Source: Microbacterium sp. CGR2 (GTDB lineage: Bacteria > Actinomycetota > Actinomycetes > Actinomycetales > Microbacteriaceae). From it: 64,000 nt of DNA. The translations under genes and the position numbers were made by a program. The DNA lies in NCBI RefSeq assembly GCF_003626735.1, contig NZ_RBHX01000001.1, positions 1,736,001 through 1,800,000 on the forward strand. Direction: 5' to 3'. Under the pieces are notes generated by a model, which was not told the DNA's origin, made no database searches, and saw only the letters and a program-made list of their open reading frames with translations. Positions 57,847 through 64,000 of this stretch are shown here, piece after piece (position 1 is the first letter of the stretch; the number at the start of each line of letters is the position of its first letter).

Positions 57847-60800
57847 GTGCGGATCGACACTGAGGCGCAGCGCGTCATCTGGAGCGCCAGCGACCTGAAG
57901 GCGGCCGCCGAGTGCGAGTTCGCCTGGTGCCGGGCGATCGATGCGAAGCTGGGGCGGGTCCCCGCGGTCGAAGAACCTGAAGACGCCACCCTCCGACGTG
58001 CCGCGCTGCTCGGCGACGTGCATGAACGCAACGTGCTGCAGCGCTACATCTACGAGCTCGGCAGCGCACAGGTTCATCAGATCGCTCAGGTCTCGTCGGT
58101 CGACGCCGAGGCGTTGCGCTCTGCGACCACGGAAACCGTGACAGCGCTCCGGTCCGATGCTCTCGTGGTCTTCCAGGCGGCTTTCGCCACCGACGAGTTC
58201 GTCGGGTTCGCCGATTTCCTGCGCAAGGATGCCGACGGCAGATGGCGCGTGCAAGATTCGAAACTGGCGCGAAAAGCCCGAGTGACAGCGCTCATGCAGC
58301 TGGCGGCATACGTCGATCAGCTTGACCGGCTCGAGATTCCGCGGTCCGACGAGGTCGACCTGATCCTGGGCGATGGCACGCTCAGCACACACGCCGTCGA
58401 CGATCTCCTTCCGCTGTTTCACGTGCGCCGGGCTCGCCTGCGTGCACTGATCGCCGACCGCCGCATCGGCGACGGCGCCAGCGGGCTTCCTCTTGCCTGG
58501 GGCGACGATCGGGGCGATCTGCAGGTCGTCGCGTGCGGGCGCTGCGCCACCTGCGAGGAGCAGGTGCTCGCCCACCGCGATCTGCTGACGATCGCCAGGA
58601 TGCGCCCGGTCCAGCGGGCTCGGCTACGGGCTGCCGGCATCACCACTATCGACGCCCTGGCGACAGCCGTCGCGGTGCCGGCGGGCATGAACGTCGACAC
58701 GTTCGAGAACCTCCGCGCCCAGGCACGGCTCCAGCTCCGAGCCGACGCCGAGGGGGCCCCGACGTACGAGGTCCATTTCGCCGAGGCGATCCACACGCTG
58801 CCCGTGCCGAGCCATGGCGACATCTTCTTCGACTTCGAGGGCGACCCGCTGTACACCGAGCCCGCCGCTGACGGCGAAGGGCAGTGGGGGATCGACTATC
58901 TCTTCGGGTGGGTCGACGACACCGACCAGTATTCGTCGCTGTGGGCGCATACCTTCGCCGAGGAGAAAAAGGCTTTCGAGACATTCCTCGATTTCGTGAA
59001 AGTCCGAAGGGCCGCCCATCCGGGGATGCACATCTACCACTATGCGCCGTACGAGACCTCCCATCTCGTCGCCATGGCCGCACGATACGGCGTGCGCGAG
59101 GGCGAGGTCGACCGGCTGCTGAGGGAGGGCGTCTTCGTCGACCTGTATCCGCTCGTCCTGCGTACCGTCCGCGTCGGTTCACGCTCCTACTCCATCAAGA
59201 AGCTCGAACCGCTGTACATGGGCGCCGACGTACGCACCAGCGACGTGCAGAAGGGCGATGACTCGATCGTGCAGTACGTCGCCGCTCGCGAGCTGGCCTC
59301 GGCAGGGGAGCAGGAAGAATCCGATGCCGTCCTCGCGGACCTGGCCGACTACAACCGATACGACTGCGTCTCCACCCGCCGCCTGCGCAACTGGCTCATC
59401 GACATCGCTCGGCAGAAGGGCGTGAGCCCGGCTCCGCCCGACCAGACCGATGACGTCATCTACGAGCCGTCACCGCGTTCAGTGGCGCTGCTCGCCGATG
59501 CGGAACACGCCGTGGAAGCGGGGGGCGACGGTCTCGTGCACCGCATCGCCGCTGCAGCGATCGACTACTTCCCCCGCGAATCGAAGAGCTTCTGGGTCTC
59601 GCATTTCCAGCGGCTCCGCGAACCCGTGAGCATGTGGGACGGGACCAGAGATGTCGTCCGCGTCGACGGATCGTCGTCGACGATACGCCGTGAATGGAGC
59701 GTGGGCGAGGGGCGGCGGGTGATGTCGCGCGAGGTCGAGATCCGTGGCGAGGTGTCGCCCGGGACGACTCTCGGCGTCGGATCACAACCGTTCGCGCTCT
59801 ACGGCGTACCCGCACCGTTCGACACCGAGGTGCCGTCGCGTGCGGTGCACGTCCCGCACGCGGTGACCGTGACAGAAGTGCTCGATGACGGCTATCTCAT
59901 CACCGAATCCGCCGTACAGGGGCAGACGTGGGACGAACTCCCGGTGGCTCTCACGCCGGCTGCTCCGCCGCGGGTGGTCTCCCTGCAGGGCGCGATCGAC
60001 GAGTGGGCCGACGCCGTGCATGATGCGGCCCCCGCGTACCCGTACGACGCGGCGACAGACATCCTTCGACGAGTACCCCCGCGGACGCTGTCGGGCGCGG
60101 CGATCCCCGCCGCCGGTGACGACACGATCGACGCGATCGTGCGAGCCGTTCTCGACCTCGACCGCAGCTATCTTGCGGTTCAGGGCCCTCCGGGTACCGG
60201 CAAGACCTTCACCGGATCCCGGGTGATCGCCCGGCTCGTCAACGAGCACGGGTTCAAGGTCGGGGTCGTCGCGCAGTCCCACGCCATCATCGACACCCTG
60301 CTCGAGAGGGTGGTGGCCCATGGGGTCGCGCCGGCACAGGTCGCCAAGTCTCCCAAGGAGGGCGCTCCCGACCCCTCCTACACGCCGATTCCCAAGACCG
60401 GGATGGCGCCTTTCCTCGCCGAACATGCCGAGCAGGGCGTCGTCGTGGGCGGCACCGCCTGGGATTTCAGCAACATTCAGCGCGTGGAGCGCGACGGTTT
60501 GGATCTGCTCGTGATCGATGAGGCCGGTCAGTTCTCGCTCGCCTCGACGATCGCTGTCGCGGCGGGTGCGCGACGATTGCTGCTGCTGGGCGACCCGCAA
60601 CAGCTTCCTCAGGTCAGCCAGGGTGCACATCCCGAGCCGGTGGACACCTCGGCGCTCGGCTGGGTGATGGACGGCGACCCCGTCATCCGCCCCGAGTACG
60701 GGTACTTCCTGGCACGGTCCTGGCGGATGAACCCGCAGGTCGCCGCCCCGGTGTCGAAGCTCTCCTACGCCGGTCAGCTCGCGTCGGCACCCGGAACCGA

Positions 60801-61317
60801 GCAGCGATCGATCGAGGGCATCGCGCCCGGTCTGCACGTCGTGCCGCTTCGGCACCGGGGGAACGCGACACAGTCGCCCGAAGAAGCGGCCGAAGTGGTT
60901 CGTCTCGTGCGGGATCTCGTCGACAGGACCTTCACCGACAACGACCCGGACGCATCGACGAGGCCGCTCCGGCAGACCGACATCATCGTGGTCACGCCCT
61001 ACAACGCGCAGCGCCAGCTCGTTCTGGACGCCCTCGCCGATGCCGGCTTCCCCGATGTCCCGGTCGGCACGGTCGACAACTTCCAGGGGAAGGAAGCCGT
61101 GGTGTCGATCACGTCGCTCGCCGCGTCGAGCGGACGAGATGCTCCACGTGGTCCGGAATTCCTGCTCCTGCAGAACCGGCTCAACGTGGCTATCTCACGT
61201 GCCCAGGTGACGGCCTACCTGATCCACTCGCCGGCACTGCTCGACGACCTTCCGTTCACGCCCGAAGGTGTTGCCCGCCTCAGCGCTTTTGCTCGCCTGA
61301 CAGGGGTCGCCGGATGA
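57847..61317 (+). CDS. TM0106-type RecB-like nuclease / SF1 helicase
   Basis: A 1,156-residue protein. N-terminal RecB-like nuclease part (about 1-300), an RNase H-like domain (DIFFDFEGDPLY at about 325), then a Dna2/UPF1-type SF1 helicase: Walker A GPPGTGKT (about 780), IDEAGQ (about 891), GDPQQLPQV, SWRMN and VDNFQGKEA. This matches the TM0106 family. It likely processes DNA ends or flaps. GTG start at 57847. Co-expressed with the acetyltransferase downstream (ATGA overlap). Confidence 0.9.
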   Translation: MRIDTEAQRVIWSASDLKAAAECEFAWCRAIDAKLGRVPAVEEPEDATLRRAALLGDVHERNVLQRYIYELGSAQVHQIAQVSSVDAEALRSATTETVTALRSDALVVFQAAFATDEFVGFADFLRKDADGRWRVQDSKLARKARVTALMQLAAYVDQLDRLEIPRSDEVDLILGDGTLSTHAVDDLLPLFHVRRARLRALIADRRIGDGASGLPLAWGDDRGDLQVVACGRCATCEEQVLAHRDLLTIARMRPVQRARLRAAGITTIDALATAVAVPAGMNVDTFENLRAQARLQLRADAEGAPTYEVHFAEAIHTLPVPSHGDIFFDFEGDPLYTEPAADGEGQWGIDYLFGWVDDTDQYSSLWAHTFAEEKKAFETFLDFVKVRRAAHPGMHIYHYAPYETSHLVAMAARYGVREGEVDRLLREGVFVDLYPLVLRTVRVGSRSYSIKKLEPLYMGADVRTSDVQKGDDSIVQYVAARELASAGEQEESDAVLADLADYNRYDCVSTRRLRNWLIDIARQKGVSPAPPDQTDDVIYEPSPRSVALLADAEHAVEAGGDGLVHRIAAAAIDYFPRESKSFWVSHFQRLREPVSMWDGTRDVVRVDGSSSTIRREWSVGEGRRVMSREVEIRGEVSPGTTLGVGSQPFALYGVPAPFDTEVPSRAVHVPHAVTVTEVLDDGYLITESAVQGQTWDELPVALTPAAPPRVVSLQGAIDEWADAVHDAAPAYPYDAATDILRRVPPRTLSGAAIPAAGDDTIDAIVRAVLDLDRSYLAVQGPPGTGKTFTGSRVIARLVNEHGFKVGVVAQSHAIIDTLLERVVAHGVAPAQVAKSPKEGAPDPSYTPIPKTGMAPFLAEHAEQGVVVGGTAWDFSNIQRVERDGLDLLVIDEAGQFSLASTIAVAAGARRLLLLGDPQQLPQVSQGAHPEPVDTSALGWVMDGDPVIRPEYGYFLARSWRMNPQVAAPVSKLSYAGQLASAPGTEQRSIEGIAPGLHVVPLRHRGNATQSPEEAAEVVRLVRDLVDRTFTDNDPDASTRPLRQTDIIVVTPYNAQRQLVLDALADAGFPDVPVGTVDNFQGKEAVVSITSLAASSGRDAPRGPEFLLLQNRLNVAISRAQVTAYLIHSPALLDDLPFTPEGVARLSAFARLTGVAG

Positions 61318-62102
61318 GCGCTCACTCCACGGACGACGTCCTTCGTGCTGCTGCCGCCTGGGTGTGGTTTCCCCGCGACAGTGAGCAGACAAACGACCAT
61401 CTCCAGCTCGTGCGCTACCCGGCCCGGTTCGGTGGCGGCGTGCGGGGGTCGCAGGTGCGATCCTCGTCGGATGCCGCCACAGTGCTCGACCACGCCATCG
61501 AGCGCACAAGAAGCTGGGGCGAGCCCCGGCTGACCTTCTGGACCAACCCGTCCGACACCCCTGACCTCGAGGAGGAACTGCAGCGGCGCGGGGCCGAGCA
61601 CGTCGACACGGTCACGGTCTTCGCTCGGCCGCTGGAAGAACTCCGGATCGACGTTCCGGCAGAGGCCACAGCCGAGGTCGTGCGCACCCTCGAGCAGGTC
61701 CGCGAGGTCGACGCGATCAACGTGCCGGTGTGGGAGCAGGCTCCGCTTGATGAAGAGGGACTCCGCGTCGAACTCGCCGAGGTCACCGCGACGCTGCGTG
61801 ACCGACAGAACGTGCGCGTCCTCGGTCGACTCGACGGTCGGGCGGTGAGCACAGGCGGCTGCACGCTGGTCGACGGCTTCACTCGTCTCTGGGGTGCGGC
61901 CTCCCTCGAAGAGGCTCGCGGGCGCGGCGCCTACCGGGCCGTCCTCGCGGAGCGTCTGCGCGTCAGCGCAGAGTTCGGCGCGAAGACAGCCCTGGTGAAG
62001 GGGCGAGTCGCCACGTCCGCGCCGATTCTCTCGCGAGTCGGGTTCCGTCGTTTCGGCGAAGAGCGCGCCTATCGCCTCGACCTGGCCCGGGATTCGGGAT
62101 AG
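61314..62102 (+). CDS. GNAT acetyltransferase
   Basis: A 262-residue protein. The C-terminal half has a GNAT-like beta/alpha pattern with EEARGRGAYRAVLAERLRVS, the acetyl-CoA loop variant; the N-terminal half resembles a degenerate tandem GNAT. Substrate unknown. Confidence 0.75.
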   Translation: MSAHSTDDVLRAAAAWVWFPRDSEQTNDHLQLVRYPARFGGGVRGSQVRSSSDAATVLDHAIERTRSWGEPRLTFWTNPSDTPDLEEELQRRGAEHVDTVTVFARPLEELRIDVPAEATAEVVRTLEQVREVDAINVPVWEQAPLDEEGLRVELAEVTATLRDRQNVRVLGRLDGRAVSTGGCTLVDGFTRLWGAASLEEARGRGAYRAVLAERLRVSAEFGAKTALVKGRVATSAPILSRVGFRRFGEERAYRLDLARDSG

Positions 62103-62126
62103 GAGGCGCTGGGCCGCGCCGACGGG

Positions 62127-62759
62127 TCAGACGGTGCCGTAGAGCCGGTCACCGGCGTCCCCGAGCCCGGGAACGATGTAGCCCTTCTCGTTGAGACGCT
62201 CGTCGAGCGCACCCAATACCAGCGTGACGTCGCGGTCGCCGGCCATCGCCTCGATCGCCGCCACACCCTCAGGCGTGCCGAGCAGGCAGATCGCCGTGAC
62301 ATCCTTCGCCCCACGGTTGAACAGGAACTGGATCGCCGCGGCAAGCGACCCGCCGGTGGCGAGCATCGGGTCGATGGCGAAGCACTGCCGGTCGCTCAAG
62401 TCGTCCGGGAGCCGCTCGGCGTACGTCGTCGGCTCGAAGGTCTGTTCGTCTCGGACCATCCCGAGAAAGCCCACCTCAGCCGTGGGAAGCAGCTTGACCA
62501 GGCCCTCGAGCATGCCCAGTCCGGCGCGCAGGATCGGCACCACGATCGGACGGGGCTCCGAGATCTTCACGCCCATGGTCGTGGTCACGGGAGTCGTGAT
62601 CTCGATCGGGCTGACCTTCACGTTGCGGGTCGCCTCGTAGGCGAGCAACGTCACCAGCTCCTCGGTCAGCTGCCGGAAGACCGGCGAGGGGGTGCGCTGA
62701 TCGCGCAGCACCGAGAGCTTGTGGGTGATGAGGGGGTGGTCGGCCACGTGAACACGCAT
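62127..62759 (-). CDS. upp: Uracil phosphoribosyltransferase
   Basis: A 210-residue Upp. PRPP-binding loop [20 protein letters not shown], then GVAAIEA and [12 protein letters not shown] at the C-terminus; [20 protein letters not shown] is the conserved start. It salvages uracil to UMP. Confidence 0.95.
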   Translation of the reverse strand: MRVHVADHPLITHKLSVLRDQRTPSPVFRQLTEELVTLLAYEATRNVKVSPIEITTPVTTTMGVKISEPRPIVVPILRAGLGMLEGLVKLLPTAEVGFLGMVRDEQTFEPTTYAERLPDDLSDRQCFAIDPMLATGGSLAAAIQFLFNRGAKDVTAICLLGTPEGVAAIEAMAGDRDVTLVLGALDERLNEKGYIVPGLGDAGDRLYGTV

Positions 62760-62831
62760 GGGTACAGGCTAATGTGCGCCGCAGCTTCGTACGACATCGG
62801 ACGCTTCGGGCGGCTGTCGTAGGCTCGACGC

Positions 62832-63287
62832 ATGACCGGCGCCGACGACCTCGCGATGCGGCGCGCGCTCGCCCTCGCCGAAGAGGCCGCCGCAGCTGCA
62901 GAGATCCCCGTCGGCGCCGTCGTGATCGGCCCCGACGGCCGCATCATCGCCGAGGGGCGCAACACGCGCGAACAGACCCACGACCCCACCGGACACGCAG
63001 AGATCGAGGCCCTGCGAAGTGCGGCAGCATCCATCGGATCGTGGAATCTCGCCGACCACACGCTGGTCGTGACTCTGGAACCCTGCATCATGTGCGCCGG
63101 AGCGATCCTCCAGGCCCGCATCAGTCGTGTCGTCTTCGGGGCGTGGGATGACAAGGCCGGCGCGGCGGGCTCGATGTACGACGTCCTGCGCGACCGGCGC
63201 CTGCCGTACCGGGCCGAGGTGCTCGGAGGCGTGGAAGCGGATGCGGCCGGGGAGCTCCTCCGCGCCTTCTTCGATCAGCGCCGCTGA
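62832..63287 (+). CDS. tadA: tRNA adenosine(34) deaminase TadA
   Basis: A 151-residue deaminase with the zinc and catalytic residues HAEIEAL and EPCIMCAGA. It converts A34 to inosine in tRNA-Arg, needed to read CGN codons. The gap to the divergent upp gene is 72 nt. Confidence 0.92.
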   Translation: MTGADDLAMRRALALAEEAAAAAEIPVGAVVIGPDGRIIAEGRNTREQTHDPTGHAEIEALRSAAASIGSWNLADHTLVVTLEPCIMCAGAILQARISRVVFGAWDDKAGAAGSMYDVLRDRRLPYRAEVLGGVEADAAGELLRAFFDQRR

Positions 63288-63395
63288 CGCCGACTCTTGC
63301 GGCCGATCCGAACTTCTGCGGCCGACCCGGCCGAAAGGGCCCGCAAAACGTCGAGTGGCCCGCAGAACATCACGGCACGGCGACGACTCGACGAC

Positions 63396-64000
63396 TCAGT
63401 CGGATGACTTGAGCACGAAGACGTCGGTCGACGGCTCCGGGTCGATCGCCGGGCGGTAGACATCGGGTTCGATGTAGACCACACGTGCGACGGGTACCGC
63501 CTCGCGGATCCGTGCCTCGATCGCGTCGATGTCGTCCGCCGCCTCGCGCAGCGGCTTGTCGGCGCTGAGGGCGATCTTGGCCGCGACCATGAGCTCATCC
63601 GGCCCCAGGTACAGCGTCTTCATGTGGATGATCTTCTGGATCTCGTCGCCGGCGTTGATCGCGTCGACGATCCGGTCGTAGTCCGCCTGCGTGGCGCCTT
63701 CACCGACGAGCAGGCTCTTGGTCTCCACACCGAGCACGATCGCGATGAGCACCAGGAGCACCCCGATCATCACGGTGCCGAGGGCGTCGAAGAGCGGGTT
63801 GCCGGTGAGGAGCGTGAGACCGACGCCGAGAAGCGCGAAGGTGAGGCCGGTCAGCGCGCCCGTGTCTTCGAGGAGGACGACGGGAAGTTCGGGCGCTTTG
63901 GACCGGCGGACGAACGACACCCACGACTGGCCCTTCTCGCGCACGAGGTTGCTCTCTCGGATGGCCGTGCGCAGCGAGAACGACTCGAGTCCGATCGCGA
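63396..64000 (-). CDS. Cation diffusion facilitator family transporter (partial)
   Basis: The C-terminal 201 residues of a CDF efflux protein; the gene runs off the window. Visible are the GLESFSLRTAIRESN segment, the TM region ALTGLTFALLGVGLTLLTGN, the loop LFDALGTVMIGVLLVLIAI, and a C-terminal cytosolic domain. Members export Zn2+, Fe2+ or other divalent metals. Confidence 0.85.
   Translation of the reverse strand, partial: AIGLESFSLRTAIRESNLVREKGQSWVSFVRRSKAPELPVVLLEDTGALTGLTFALLGVGLTLLTGNPLFDALGTVMIGVLLVLIAIVLGVETKSLLVGEGATQADYDRIVDAINAGDEIQKIIHMKTLYLGPDELMVAAKIALSADKPLREAADDIDAIEARIREAVPVARVVYIEPDVYRPAIDPEPSTDVFVLKSSD

Overview
The window is high-GC actinobacterial DNA, most likely Microbacterium or a close relative in the Microbacteriaceae. 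This is inferred from codon use, from host genes such as SbcCD, a TM0106-type nuclease-helicase and an IdeR-type iron operon, and from frequent GGATGC/GCATCC words. It has two parts: about 44.4 kb of a siphovirus-like prophage (1 to about 44,400) and about 19.6 kb of host chromosome (about 44,400 to 64,000). The left prophage end lies outside the window.

Positions 1-23,163 are the early half, on the + strand. It is a long run of tightly overlapping genes, many small and unrecognised. Recognisable products are a DEAH/SNF2-like helicase, an RtcB-type RNA ligase, a WhiB-like iron-sulphur regulator, a P-loop protein, a Cas4/RecB-like exonuclease, an SSB-like protein, an SPFH/band-7 membrane protein beside a 42-residue membrane peptide, a tRNA-like cloverleaf, a primase-polymerase/helicase, a NUMOD4-HNH endonuclease and a RuvC-like nuclease. 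Two small genes run against the flow: a ribbon-helix-helix protein at 9.7 kb and a hypothetical at 11.8 kb.

Positions 23,197-42,948 are the late half, on the - strand, read right to left: head-tail joining proteins, two tandem tail-tube paralogues, tail assembly chaperones with a -1 frameshift, tape measure, tail tip and fibre proteins, an M15 endolysin, several small membrane proteins and an HTH-metallophosphoesterase. An endonuclease VII-type gene sits backwards among the tail genes. A bidirectional terminator separates the two halves. A large serine integrase occupies the right end and abuts the 3' end of a siderophore-interacting protein gene. No terminase, portal or capsid gene is visible; in the circular phage these could lie beyond the integrase, at the prophage end left of this window.

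The late region and one early site share a promoter-like motif, GAATTA-17 bp-TAGCCT, with an exact 17-bp spacer in all seven copies. Several genes start 6-7 nt after the -10, so their mRNAs should be leaderless.

Host genes follow: a siderophore-interacting flavoprotein diverging from a lipoprotein/two-permease/ATPase iron-siderophore importer over iron-box-like sequences, a HhH-GPD DNA glycosylase, a winged-helix regulator, SbcD-SbcC, a nucleoside phosphorylase-like protein, NadE, a TM0106-type nuclease-helicase, two acetyltransferases, Upp, TadA and a truncated cation efflux protein.
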